Shown here: in pieces, positions 1-6,949 of the stretch
How positions within the stretch are numbered: the stretch's first letter is position 1
How the letters are laid out: each line of letters starts with the position of its first letter
NCBI GenBank assembly: GCA_021160245.1
Contig: JAGHCW010000157.1
Location: 1 to 9,151, forward strand
Length of the DNA stretch: 9,151 nucleotides
From: a bacterium
GTDB lineage: Bacteria; B130-G9
Reading direction: 5' to 3'
Notes under the pieces: generated by a model
What the model saw: only the letters and a program-made list of their open reading frames with translations
What the model was told of the DNA's origin: nothing
Databases searched by the model: none
Made by a program: the position numbers and the translations under genes

Positions 1-2
1 CA

Positions 3-266
3 CCCGCGATTGAACGCTCGATGGAAACGCTAACGGTTCGCGAGTTCTTAACCTGCTGCCTCATCCCGTTTGTGTTTCAAATCGAGGAAGAAGACACCAT
101 CAAAGTCCAGTGGCAGGACTTAAGCTATGCGATCTCCGCATCAATGGACCTATACGCCGCACGAGTCACCATGACGCGCGACCTTGACATAATCTGCGAG
201 GAGTTCCGAGAACGATGGGTCGAATTCTGGCCCCAGCAGGAGCTAACAGACCCTCCTAAGGCTTAA
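3..266 (+). CDS. Hypothetical protein, C-terminal part (5' end outside the window)
   Basis: The reading frame is open from the left edge to a TAA at 264-266. The first in-frame ATG is at 21, but the frame stays open upstream of it and no clear Shine-Dalgarno precedes it, so I treat this as the last 87 residues of a longer protein. The codons favour C or G in the third position, and the opposite-strand frames here are broken by stops, which supports real coding. The visible part looks soluble and mostly helical, with an acidic patch (QIEEEDTIK) and an Arg/Glu/Trp-rich segment near the end (EEFRERWVEFW). I recognise no domain and propose no function. Its stop lies inside the 3' end of the convergent barrel gene, an 11-base tail-to-tail overlap, so the two genes cannot have separate terminators between them. 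A chance open frame is the main alternative. Confidence 0.5.
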   Translation, partial: PAIERSMETLTVREFLTCCLIPFVFQIEEEDTIKVQWQDLSYAISASMDLYAARVTMTRDLDIICEEFRERWVEFWPQQELTDPPKA

Positions 267-2967
267 CTCTTAGCTCCGGCCAACAATTCCTGAACACCCC
301 TCCCTTGCCCTTCACGTGCAAATTGAGGTACAGCTCCTCCAGATAAGTGCCATCACCTGTCGGAATATGAGGCCACGGAACGCTCAGAAGACCATCTGTG
401 TCTGTGGCGACAACCTCAACAGGATATGTCCCCGCTTCAAGCCAATCAACATCGTCAAATTCCAGTCGAGCCGTCCACTCGTGCGACTCAATGCTCCCCT
501 GCGCCGCAATTGTTTGCTCCATTGGAAAAACCAGGTCGGTATTTGGTATCCGAGCCACGCAGGACGCAATTGCGGCTGGATCACCCGGGTTGTCCGCGTC
601 AAAGGCAAAGGCCCGAACTGTGAAACTTCCCCCTTCGTGGGCAAACATGGCATTCTGCGAGATACCCGCCGCAAAGATCAGCGGATGCCTCGCGCCCTCT
701 GCGATAAGGCTATTAGCAGCTCCAGGGGCTGTTCCCGGTGCAGTCAATACCCCCCTGAAGAGCCCGTCGCCTGCTGCGCCGTCCGGGCCCTCCCCACCGT
801 CATTCAGCGAGACTTGTAGATCAAAGTCCCGATAAAATACCTTGATCTCATCAATGAAAGTGAAGCCGTATGGCAACGCGGCGATCCCCAGGTTGCCTGA
901 TAGGGCGCCATGCTCATCCAACGCGAGGTAGGAATCAAGCGTGCCGGCGCCCTTGAATGAAGGATATTCAGCTGTTGTGATCTCGATTACGCTCGCATAA
1001 TCGGAGACCATGATGCTATTCACTGTGATTGTAGTCGGATTCTCACGATCGACTGCAAACGTCATCGGAGTCTCAGGGCAATAAACATCCAACGAATGAA
1101 AATCGCCATCTGGCATCGTCTCAATCTGCCATACTTCCGGTGGAGTGGAAACGTCGAAGAACAACTCAGAAGATGAGAGATCGATCTGCAACCATGCCGC
1201 AATAGTATTGGGATTGCTGTCTCGGTTTGTGCGAGCATGAGTGAGCCCAGGTTGAGACTTGTACTCGGTCCCGACAGTCAGCGGAAAGTCGGTCATCTTC
1301 CAGTTCGTGATGATAACGCTTCCCTCACGAGGGCTGCCTGTGGAAGGGACGTGCGCCATTAGAGCTATCTCCTCGATGCCAGCCGCGATATCGCTCCGCT
1401 CGGGCCTCGGCTGATACTGAATAGGCAACGTAAACTCCCCAGCAGGCGCCCCAAGCAATTGAACCCCTATAGACTGCGGATTAACGTAATTGAGCGTCTT
1501 GTCAAAAATGCTAGCTATCGCCTGAAACGTCCAATACGCCTCCCGCTCTCGCTCCGGGAGCATGAACGGCCTATCAGGCGCAAGCCGACAGCCCGAGTTC
1601 GTATGCGTCCGGTTTATCAGCCCATAATCCGCTCCTCCGTCCCCAGAATCGCCTTCTTGCATCTGCCAGTGGGAAATGTGAACACCCGCGAAAAATGACG
1701 TCAAAAACGACCTGCAAAGATACTTCGACATCAAAACAAAAGACCTTATCTGAGCACGGCATGGCCAATCATAGTGGAACGGAGCGGAATCCTCCGTGCA
1801 GTAAAGCTCAATCGCATCCGCTTCCTGCCCAGTAACGCTGCAGATAGCTGTCCGAAGCTCTGAAACATGTTCAAGAAAACTCCTGGTCGGCGCCCCAAGG
1901 CTCTTGTAATGAGTGAACATGGAGCATTTGCCATACTTCTCATCATCGGGCGTGTATCGATGCGGGGACGGGACCTCGACCTCCGGGGCGCCTCGATACT
2001 TATCCTCATCCGAACGCCAGATACTGGCGCGAAAACCATGAAATCCATAGCCTTGAATATAGGTCTCAAAAAACTCCTGCGTAGCGCCAAGCGCCACCAT
2101 CTCCTCGACGACCGCCTCAACATAGGGCACGTCGCATCCGCAAGTTGCGCCAAATATCACGTCCGCATGAGGTGTCAGGCGCCTCATCAACGGAGCAGTC
2201 TGCATCAACATCTCTGCATACAATCTCACAATAAGCCGCCAGTCATCATCCGTCGCAAATGCCGGATAGGGTCTGAAGAAATCTGATTTACAGATACACG
2301 AATCACTATTAGAGGAATCACCCGTTGTCCAGTTCTCCTCCTCCCAAATCTGCCAGGCCGCGACGTATTCACCGTAGTACTCCGCCACCGTCTTGCAGTA
2401 CTTCATGTAGTGCGCAAGCCACTCCGCACAGATATAAACAGTCTCCACACGGCCTATGTCAGGGTCCTCATGAACATAGACATTCGTTCCACCCGGATAA
2501 TCGGCAGGTCTTACGAAAAAACACCATCTATCATTCCCCTGACAGGACGAGGGATCATCCGGAGTATAGAGCCATTCCGGATACCGCAGCGGATTGCTGA
2601 AGCCCAACGTCACAATCGGCTTGATATCGCGATCATGACACTCCCTGAATGTATCCAGCGTAACGGTATCAATCTCAGAAAAAATCGGGTTGCCACCTAA
2701 GTCCGTCTGCTTCTCGAGCTCTGACCAGGAGAGAGACGTGTCCCAGTGAGAAACCACAAACCAACTGACACCCAGGTCAAAGCCCTGATTCTCTAAAATA
2801 CGACCATATCGAACATCACTCCCCTGATATGGGAACGACAGCGCTACGCCGAAATGCGTCCCGGGCCCCTCTCCAGACGCGCGCATTTCAAAATGCTTCG
2901 CAAGACAGAGGTTGAAAAATGACATGACAAGAAACACGGCCAGAAAAATGACACAGGTTCGTCCCAT
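256..2967 (-). CDS. Exported clan GH-A-like (beta/alpha)8-barrel protein with C-terminal Ig-like modules
   Basis: 903 residues. Residues 1-23 form a Sec signal peptide: short basic start, hydrophobic core, cleavage probably after CLA. There is no lipobox. Residues about 35-490 read as a glycoside-hydrolase-type TIM barrel. The strand-4 motif WQIWEEENW (205-213) aligns with the WxxWNEPN acid/base motif of clan GH-A (GH5/GH39 types), making E210 the candidate acid/base. ELYCTEDSAP (387-396) aligns with the strand-7 nucleophile motif, making E392 the candidate nucleophile. GVHISHWQMQ (428-437) fits strand 8. The Asn normally before the acid/base is Glu (E209), so activity and family are uncertain. 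Eighteen cysteines remain after the signal, fifteen of them in residues 110-460, suggesting disulfides outside the cytoplasm. Residues about 500-903 are beta-rich, with an Asp/Gly loop at 722-737 and an Ig-like end (AGTYPVEVVATDTDG, 845-859) resembling modules in the subtilase-like protein at the other end of the window. No sorting or anchor signal is visible at the C-terminus. The ATG start is set by the signal peptide and a good Shine-Dalgarno. The substrate cannot be named. Confidence 0.88.
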   Translation of the reverse strand: MGRTCVIFLAVFLVMSFFNLCLAKHFEMRASGEGPGTHFGVALSFPYQGSDVRYGRILENQGFDLGVSWFVVSHWDTSLSWSELEKQTDLGGNPIFSEIDTVTLDTFRECHDRDIKPIVTLGFSNPLRYPEWLYTPDDPSSCQGNDRWCFFVRPADYPGGTNVYVHEDPDIGRVETVYICAEWLAHYMKYCKTVAEYYGEYVAAWQIWEEENWTTGDSSNSDSCICKSDFFRPYPAFATDDDWRLIVRLYAEMLMQTAPLMRRLTPHADVIFGATCGCDVPYVEAVVEEMVALGATQEFFETYIQGYGFHGFRASIWRSDEDKYRGAPEVEVPSPHRYTPDDEKYGKCSMFTHYKSLGAPTRSFLEHVSELRTAICSVTGQEADAIELYCTEDSAPFHYDWPCRAQIRSFVLMSKYLCRSFLTSFFAGVHISHWQMQEGDSGDGGADYGLINRTHTNSGCRLAPDRPFMLPEREREAYWTFQAIASIFDKTLNYVNPQSIGVQLLGAPAGEFTLPIQYQPRPERSDIAAGIEEIALMAHVPSTGSPREGSVIITNWKMTDFPLTVGTEYKSQPGLTHARTNRDSNPNTIAAWLQIDLSSSELFFDVSTPPEVWQIETMPDGDFHSLDVYCPETPMTFAVDRENPTTITVNSIMVSDYASVIEITTAEYPSFKGAGTLDSYLALDEHGALSGNLGIAALPYGFTFIDEIKVFYRDFDLQVSLNDGGEGPDGAAGDGLFRGVLTAPGTAPGAANSLIAEGARHPLIFAAGISQNAMFAHEGGSFTVRAFAFDADNPGDPAAIASCVARIPNTDLVFPMEQTIAAQGSIESHEWTARLEFDDVDWLEAGTYPVEVVATDTDGLLSVPWPHIPTGDGTYLEELYLNLHVKGKGGVFRNCWPELRVKP

Positions 2968-2971
2968 GGCT

Positions 2972-2977
2972 TCACCT
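2972..2977 (-). promoter_or_regulatory. Ribosome binding site of the barrel gene
   Basis: On the coding strand AGGTGA sits four bases before the ATG at 2967. It matches the 3' half of the consensus AAGGAGGTGA, so the aligned spacing is normal. This, with the signal peptide that follows, fixes the start. Confidence 0.7.
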
Positions 2978-3006
2978 CACATTGACAATTTGGACCAGTT
3001 TGCGGA

Positions 3007-3038
3007 ATTATAGTGCACTCCGCCTCAATTGACTGCAA
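3007..3038 (-). promoter_or_regulatory. Candidate sigma-70-type promoter of the barrel gene
   Basis: The coding strand has a perfect TATAAT (3012 down to 3007), about 40 bases before the ATG. The nearest -35-like hexamer, TTGCAG (3038 to 3033), is 20 bases away, longer than the usual 17. The best 17-base-spaced hexamer is poor, so the -35 is weak or an activator may help. The -10 lies between 5-base inverted arms GCGGA and TCCGC (3002-3006 and 3019-3023) and next to the palindrome GTGCAC (3013-3018), a possible operator. The predicted leader is about 30-35 bases and leaves no room for a riboswitch. Confidence 0.45.
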
Positions 3039-3060
3039 GAACAGTTTTAGATCAAACCTT

Positions 3061-3082
3061 AACAAGCTCGATGCGATTGAGC
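3061..3082 (-). terminator. Candidate weak intrinsic terminator after the methyltransferase gene
   Basis: On the - strand GCTCAAT-CGC-ATCGAGC can form a seven-pair stem (one G-U pair) with a three-base loop, followed by TTGTT. It lies about 75 bases past the methyltransferase stop. The T run is short and broken, so termination would be inefficient, or the structure may be chance. Confidence 0.3.
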
Positions 3083-3157
3083 AAACAAATTCTTTGACTA
3101 GCGCACATGGTCAGTCAGAAATCTCGAATCCCGACTCGATTTCAGAGCCGGACGCTA

Positions 3158-3799
3158 TCATTTCGTATCCGCCCTAATCGCGAATAGAGCTATTGAGCAG
3201 CCGCGGTTTCGCCAGAGAAGTTGATCAAGTCTTAATGCTAACTCCATTGCGAGTCGCGGAACCAAGAGTTTCATACTGAAAAGCCACGCCATATCCCGCA
3301 AATACCACAGCTGGTACAAAGCCTGGGCGATCGTGCCGCCGTACTTCTCTATGCCAACAACAACCAGTCCCGCGTCGTGACACATAGAGACCAGCGACCC
3401 AATCTCATAACCCGAGCGCACATGACCCCACTGCGACTCTGCCTCAAACCAAGTGCCGGCCTGCCGACCAAGCGGCAATTTTATCTCTCTGAAATCATGC
3501 AGCATAGCCGGCGTCGTTAGTACGAGGCCTCCCTGGGGCTTCAAGACTCGCGCTATCTCGCAAAGCAATCCCCGATCGTCCCGGACGTGTTCGATGACAT
3601 CCAAGCATAGCGCAGCATCAAAAGAACTCGCTTCAAAAGGGAAGATCGAGCCGTCATAAAGCACGAGATTGGGAAATGGCTTTCTCTCAACCTCAAGATT
3701 AATGATCCTCCATGCAGCGTTCTGGCCCGGCAGCGGTATCGTCCCACATCCAATGTTGAGTATTCGCCCCCCCCCCCCACACACACACGGCGCAGCCAC
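3158..3799 (-). CDS. Class I SAM-dependent methyltransferase (Methyltransf_11-like), N-terminus out of frame
   Basis: The intact frame gives 213 residues from a GTG at 3799. Residues 13-20 (ILNIGCGT) are motif I of the Rossmann-type SAM-binding fold. NLEVE (34-38) supplies the acidic residue expected after strand 2, DGSIFPF (49-55) is the adenine-side motif, FDAALCLDVIEHV (60-72) is motif II with its EH pair, and RVLKPQGGLVLTTP (84-97) is the usual motif III. The C-terminal third has a Trp/Leu-rich amphipathic helix region (about 160-197) that could touch the membrane. The acceptor is unknown; relatives act on lipids, quinones, sugars or small molecules. The GTG lacks a good ribosome site, and the first residues are merely the translated GT and G tract. 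A better N-terminus, MTIAVKRRHLAIRRWLRR, begins at an ATG at 3840 but reads into the wrong frame at the tract. Gaining one G (227 residues) or losing one GT (226 residues) would join the parts. The gene may be phase-variable, slippage-expressed, newly broken, or misassembled. Confidence 0.8.
   Translation of the reverse strand: MAAPCVCGGGGRILNIGCGTIPLPGQNAAWRIINLEVERKPFPNLVLYDGSIFPFEASSFDAALCLDVIEHVRDDRGLLCEIARVLKPQGGLVLTTPAMLHDFREIKLPLGRQAGTWFEAESQWGHVRSGYEIGSLVSMCHDAGLVVVGIEKYGGTIAQALYQLWYLRDMAWLFSMKLLVPRLAMELALRLDQLLWRNRGCSIALFAIRADTK
3767..3788 (-). repeat. Compound simple-sequence tract (GT)5-G12 inside the methyltransferase gene
   Basis: The + strand shows twelve C (3767-3778) followed by five AC units (3779-3788), so the coding strand reads five GT units then twelve G. 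It sits where the protein should have its Gly-rich turn just before motif I (GGRILNIGCG). Length changes in either part alter the reading frame. Such long tracts mutate by slipped-strand pairing and are typical of contingency loci, but they are also where sequencing most often miscounts. Confidence 0.85.
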
Positions 3800-3840
3800 C
3801 GTCGAATCGCCAGATGTCGCCTCTTAACCGCAATTGTCAT
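3789..3840 (-). other. Displaced N-terminal coding segment of the methyltransferase
   Basis: An ATG at 3840 opens a frame encoding the basic, helical segment MTIAVKRRHLAIRRWLRR, which suits the N-terminal helix before motif I in this family. As sequenced it passes through the G12 tract into an unrelated frame (GEYSTLDVG and onward). That frame has no methyltransferase signature downstream, so the true continuation is the 3158-3799 frame. The Shine-Dalgarno before the ATG is weak (CAGGCGA). Confidence 0.6.
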
Positions 3841-3896
3841 AACCGTCGCCTGCCCATATCTCGGCTATAGTCAGAAGTCCTTGACCGCTAAGCCGC

Positions 3897-3925
3897 ATAA
3901 TCCCTCTCAACTAGATATTCATCAA
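3897..3925 (-). promoter_or_regulatory. Weak candidate promoter for the methyltransferase gene
   Basis: On the coding strand TTGATG (3925-3920) and GATTAT (3902-3897) are separated by 17 bases, each matching four of six sigma-70 consensus positions. The predicted transcript would start about 50 bases before the ATG at 3840. This fits the upstream start better than the GTG at 3799. The match is modest and could be chance. Confidence 0.25.
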
Positions 3926-4355
3926 TAGTATCGTGAACGCTCCCTTTTCCGCAAACGACTCTTTCGTATCTGGTGGACATGCGTGCAGTCGATATTGTAG
4001 GCAGTATCACGACTCCTCATGCTGGATGCCTTTTTATGGCGGGGTGGCTCTTGATGCCCTGCAAGGGCTTAACTATCGTCGCTGTGAGTGCAAGCCTACG
4101 CATCAAAACCAGGCAAGGAAACAAGCTTCCTTCACGGCTGCGCGGCAAACGAGCATGAAGATTTGCTGTCCCACCAAACATATCAACTACACACGCCAAA
4201 CAAATACATTCTTGAAGCGATTCCAGAACACCAGCAAGCCCATTATCGACAACCTAGTTGCCGCCCGCCTCGCAACTGTGGCAATCTCTCCAAAACGGTT
4301 GTGGTCAGATGCTTCCAGCAGGGAGGCTGCATAGGCCGAAGAACTGCTAACGACT

Positions 4356-4361
4356 AGAGGG
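4356..4361 (+). promoter_or_regulatory. Ribosome binding site that supports the TTG start of the thermonuclease gene
   Basis: AGAGGG lies eight bases before the TTG at 4370. The next in-frame start, an ATG at codon 20, has no comparable site and would delete most of the N-terminal hydrophobic segment, so the TTG is preferred. Confidence 0.5.
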
Positions 4362-4369
4362 CTTCTATC

Positions 4370-4900
4370 TTGAAAAGGCGACACCGCCGGACAGCGATCA
4401 TCGTCTTCTCCGTCTTGGCCGTGACCATGTTGGCCATCAATTCATATAGACAACTCGAGGCGCCCACAAAATCGAGCCGGACAGATAGCAATTATTATTA
4501 TTGCACGAGAGTCGTTGACGGCGACACGATCGTTGTGAAGCGGCTCGCCTCGGTCAGACTCATCGGTATCGACACGCCGGAGATGAACTACGACATCGGA
4601 GTTCCCGAACCCCACGCAGTCGAGGCAAAGAGGATGTGTGAACGACTGGCCGACGGAAAGCGGCTTAGGCTGGAGTTCGACATCGAAAAGCGAGACAAAT
4701 ACGGGCGAGTTCTCGCCTATGCGTTCGTTCAAGTGGAGGGCGCGGACAAAGAGGTCTTCTTGAATGGTCGTCTAGTCGAGGCGGGTCTAGCCAGGGCATA
4801 TCACATCCCACCCAACTCGAAGTATAAAAAACGAATCTGGCAACTGCAGAATAAGGCAAAGAAAGCCAATCGAGGCATCTGGTCGGACAAACGGCAATAG
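4370..4900 (+). CDS. Thermonuclease family protein (staphylococcal nuclease-like, SNase/TNase domain)
   Basis: 176 residues. The family hydrolyses DNA and RNA phosphodiesters in a Ca2+-dependent reaction. Residues 1-7 are strongly basic and 8-24 hydrophobic, giving a signal peptide or, lacking a clear AxA site, a membrane anchor; the enzyme should face the periplasm or outside. The SNase domain runs from about 43 to 172. RVVDGDTIVV (47-56) supplies the metal ligand D52. VRLIGIDTPEM (62-72) supplies R63, D68, T69 and E71, matching Arg35, Asp40, Thr41 and Glu43 of the staphylococcal enzyme. DKYGRVLAY (109-117) supplies R113, matching Arg87. GLARAY and NRGIW are typical late motifs. All expected catalytic residues are present, so it is probably active. 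The start is a TTG. It is divergent from the methyltransferase and convergent with the propeller gene, with 40 bases between the stops, so it is probably transcribed alone. It could serve nucleic-acid scavenging; nothing ties it to a defence or secretion system. A short ATT repeat (4491-4502) encodes its Tyr run. Confidence 0.9.
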   Translation: MKRRHRRTAIIVFSVLAVTMLAINSYRQLEAPTKSSRTDSNYYYCTRVVDGDTIVVKRLASVRLIGIDTPEMNYDIGVPEPHAVEAKRMCERLADGKRLRLEFDIEKRDKYGRVLAYAFVQVEGADKEVFLNGRLVEAGLARAYHIPPNSKYKKRIWQLQNKAKKANRGIWSDKRQ

Positions 4901-4940
4901 CATCGCCTCGAGGCATATAATTCAAGCGACCATGATGTGC

Positions 4941-6905
4941 TTATAGCTCCAGAAAATCAAACCTCCCAGGCTCTTCAGGTGCCCGATTCGCAATTGAAAA
5001 CAGCCAAACAGCTACGCCGTCAAAGGCGCAGACGAATTCACCCGAGGCGTCGGCTGCGAATGAGCGAACTGCATCTTTCAGCACAACCTTCCATAGAAGC
5101 TCGCCGCCCAGAACCAAACAAAATAGCGCATTCCTCCGCCTGATGACCTCGATAAACTCCCTCTTCTGATTTCTGATAACCAGCGAACGTCTGCCCGCAA
5201 CTCGCCTGCGCCAGACTACTTTGCCCGCATCATCCAAGAAAAAAGCTGATCCCATTCCAGTGGTAACCAACAATCCGTCCTCAAAGGGCCGAAGTCTGGC
5301 CACGGGCTCCTCAATACAACCCGACCACAATTGACTGCCATAAAGGTCGTATGCTGATACTATCCCGCTGGAATCGCCGATATAAAGAGAGTCATCATCG
5401 ATTGCAAGGTGGCCTGCCGCGCCGTTGAACTCGGTCTCGAAAACCGGCCTACCGGCAAAATCGAGCACCACGGCCCGAGACGCCTCAGCCACGACCATCT
5501 CTTCGCCCGAGGGAGAAAGGCAGAAATAGCGAGCATCTCTGGATTTGAACCACGTCCATTTGAGCTCGCCAAGACTGTCGAAGAGAAAGATATTCCCGGC
5601 GTCATCCATTGCCGCGACCCGATTGCCCGCAGCGTTCAAGGCGAGCATCGCTGTCCCCGCGCGCCGCTGCCAGAGCATCTTGTCATGGCCAAAAGAATAT
5701 AGCCTACCCCCGGTCGCGGCTGCAAAGCGATAAGATTTAGACGCTGTGCAAATGCGAATCGAGTCCCCGAGAGACGCAAGTCTCTTCTGCCGACCGCTCT
5801 CGTCGAGCATGAGCATCCCACCATCGGATGTAGCACAGAGAGTGTACTTGCCTCCCGGGAGCAGCTTGACCTGCGCCTGATGACGACTGGTTGCCCGTCT
5901 GAAGAGGTCTATCGAGTAAATGGGCTTCTTCTCAAGCGGCTCTTCTCTCTCCTGCTCTTGCTCAAGAAAACTGAAACGCGTGCTTTGACCATGAACCAGT
6001 TGATAGCTGTGCAGCGACGACCCCTCATCAACGATAGCGAGAAAGGAGCAGCAATGATCAATATCCCAGAACCGCGGCCTAAACGAGAGCTCAAAGCGAC
6101 CCCTGAGAGCACCATCCTGATCGAGCATTAAAAGCTCCCCATAGCTCGTTCCGAGAAGCAGTGTTGAGCAGCCCTCAAGATAAGCTGCGCACATCACGGG
6201 ATGCCGCGGACGAAAAGCCCTTACATCACCCCCTGTGCTGTCGATAAGATACGCCCCACTCCCGAAAAGCGGCATCACAATCCACTTGCCGGTCGCGCTG
6301 AAACGGGCGACTCCGGAAATCATAGCGAAGCTCCTTGCCCACTCGGTCTCAAAAGCGCCATTGAGCGAGGCGAGAAATGCTCCCGAGTTCCCAACCAGAA
6401 CCCGATCATCATCCCGAGAAATGTTAATGAACTCTATAGGGGCCGAGAACACCATCGAGTCCAAGAACATTCCGTCCCGACTCAAGTTGCTAATCGTCCG
6501 CGAAGACCCACCAATCAGAATCGTGCCGTCCGAAATCCGAATGTCGAATGCCGAGATTAGATAGGAAAACCTCTTGTGCCACAGCAACCGACCGTCAACG
6601 TCGAGAAACGCAAGGCTCCAGTCATGAAAAGATACAACTGTATTCAGACTATCTCTGCTGAGCCGGGCAGCGACAATCCTATCCTTGAATTTCCTGCTCC
6701 AGACGAGCTTCCCATCCGGGCCAACATTGTAAAGCGTCCGCTCTCCGTCGGTGACTACAACGTGCCCAGTCACCGACATGCTTGGGTCCCTTATGACCCC
6801 GATTGAATGGTAAGTCCATCGCTCCTGAATGCTCAGCAGCGCATCCGAATCGGAACTTGGGGCCTGCCTGGCCTGGTCCCCATGCTGTCGCCCGGTTTGC
6901 CTCAA
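4941..6905 (-). CDS. Double beta-propeller protein with PQQ/WD40-like repeats
   Basis: 654 residues from a TTG at 6905, the first usual start after the in-frame stop at 7014-7016; the only internal Met near the N-terminus (residue 43) would cut into the first blade. A weak site (GAGAG) precedes the TTG. The protein is a series of roughly 40-residue four-strand repeats ending in a turn of the form D-x-x-G-x-hydrophobic-x-W, e.g. VGPDGKLVW (61-69), LDVDGRLLW (101-109), YDLYGSQLW (519-527), LDDAGKVVW (557-565), LVLGGELLW (597-605). About seven repeats lie before, and seven or eight after, a charged linker rich in Glu, Lys and Arg (about 314-342), so I read it as two propellers in tandem. Such folds usually bind proteins or ligands; the repeats lack obvious PQQ-dehydrogenase catalytic features, so I name no enzyme activity. 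No signal peptide or membrane segment is visible, which suggests a cytoplasmic location unless the N-terminus is misjudged. The start is 44 bases downstream of the subtilase-like gene on the same strand, so the pair is probably co-transcribed. Confidence 0.85.
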   Translation of the reverse strand: MRQTGRQHGDQARQAPSSDSDALLSIQERWTYHSIGVIRDPSMSVTGHVVVTDGERTLYNVGPDGKLVWSRKFKDRIVAARLSRDSLNTVVSFHDWSLAFLDVDGRLLWHKRFSYLISAFDIRISDGTILIGGSSRTISNLSRDGMFLDSMVFSAPIEFINISRDDDRVLVGNSGAFLASLNGAFETEWARSFAMISGVARFSATGKWIVMPLFGSGAYLIDSTGGDVRAFRPRHPVMCAAYLEGCSTLLLGTSYGELLMLDQDGALRGRFELSFRPRFWDIDHCCSFLAIVDEGSSLHSYQLVHGQSTRFSFLEQEQEREEPLEKKPIYSIDLFRRATSRHQAQVKLLPGGKYTLCATSDGGMLMLDESGRQKRLASLGDSIRICTASKSYRFAAATGGRLYSFGHDKMLWQRRAGTAMLALNAAGNRVAAMDDAGNIFLFDSLGELKWTWFKSRDARYFCLSPSGEEMVVAEASRAVVLDFAGRPVFETEFNGAAGHLAIDDDSLYIGDSSGIVSAYDLYGSQLWSGCIEEPVARLRPFEDGLLVTTGMGSAFFLDDAGKVVWRRRVAGRRSLVIRNQKREFIEVIRRRNALFCLVLGGELLWKVVLKDAVRSFAADASGEFVCAFDGVAVWLFSIANRAPEEPGRFDFLEL

Positions 6906-6949
6906 TGAATCTCTCGAAAATCCCGCGAGTGGAGCAAAACCATCGCTCG

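Larger units (their letters stand above)
3841..4369. other. Intergenic stretch without a convincing gene
   Basis: About 530 bases separate the divergent methyltransferase and thermonuclease genes. Open frames exist on both strands (the longest on + from 3933 to 4334). None shows a recognisable motif, each has an unlikely composition (many Cys, Arg, Ser, Gln) and none has a good ribosome site. I see no tRNA, transposase remnant, long repeat or CRISPR. The region must hold promoters for both flanking genes. It could be a decayed gene, but no homology is visible by eye. Confidence 0.5.

Noticed and set aside
398-835. Overlapping + strand open frames opposite the 3' part of the barrel gene
   Set aside because: They are antisense shadows of a well-supported long gene with a signal peptide and barrel motifs; they have low-complexity Ser/Ala/Pro composition.
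3933-4334. 133-codon open frame on the + strand between the methyltransferase and thermonuclease genes
   Set aside because: GTG start without a ribosome site, composition rich in Cys, Arg, Ser and Gln, overlapping frames equally open, and no recognisable motif.
4187-4384. 65-codon open frame on the - strand overlapping the thermonuclease start
   Set aside because: It overlaps the start and ribosome site of a well-supported gene, lacks its own Shine-Dalgarno, and resembles nothing known. Kept only as part of the intergenic description.
4488-4504. Inverted repeat with an ATT microsatellite inside the thermonuclease gene
   Set aside because: Only five-base arms and four ATT units; it is explained by the Asn-Tyr-Tyr-Tyr-Cys codons, and length change by a unit would keep the frame.
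4870-4914. Possible terminator between the convergent thermonuclease and propeller genes (TCGAGGC paired with GCCTCGA; palindrome GCCTCGAGGC)
   Set aside because: The long-range stem would have a 28-29 base loop, the local palindrome cannot form a stable hairpin, and no T run follows on either strand.
5548-5562. TTTGAACCA resembling a tRNA T-arm
   Set aside because: It lies inside the propeller gene, and no acceptor stem or anticodon arm can be formed around it.
3158-6905. Idea that methyltransferase, nuclease and propeller form a defence system or toxin module
   Set aside because: They are on alternating strands, the nuclease has an export or anchor segment, and no helicase, sensor, toxin or immunity signature is present.
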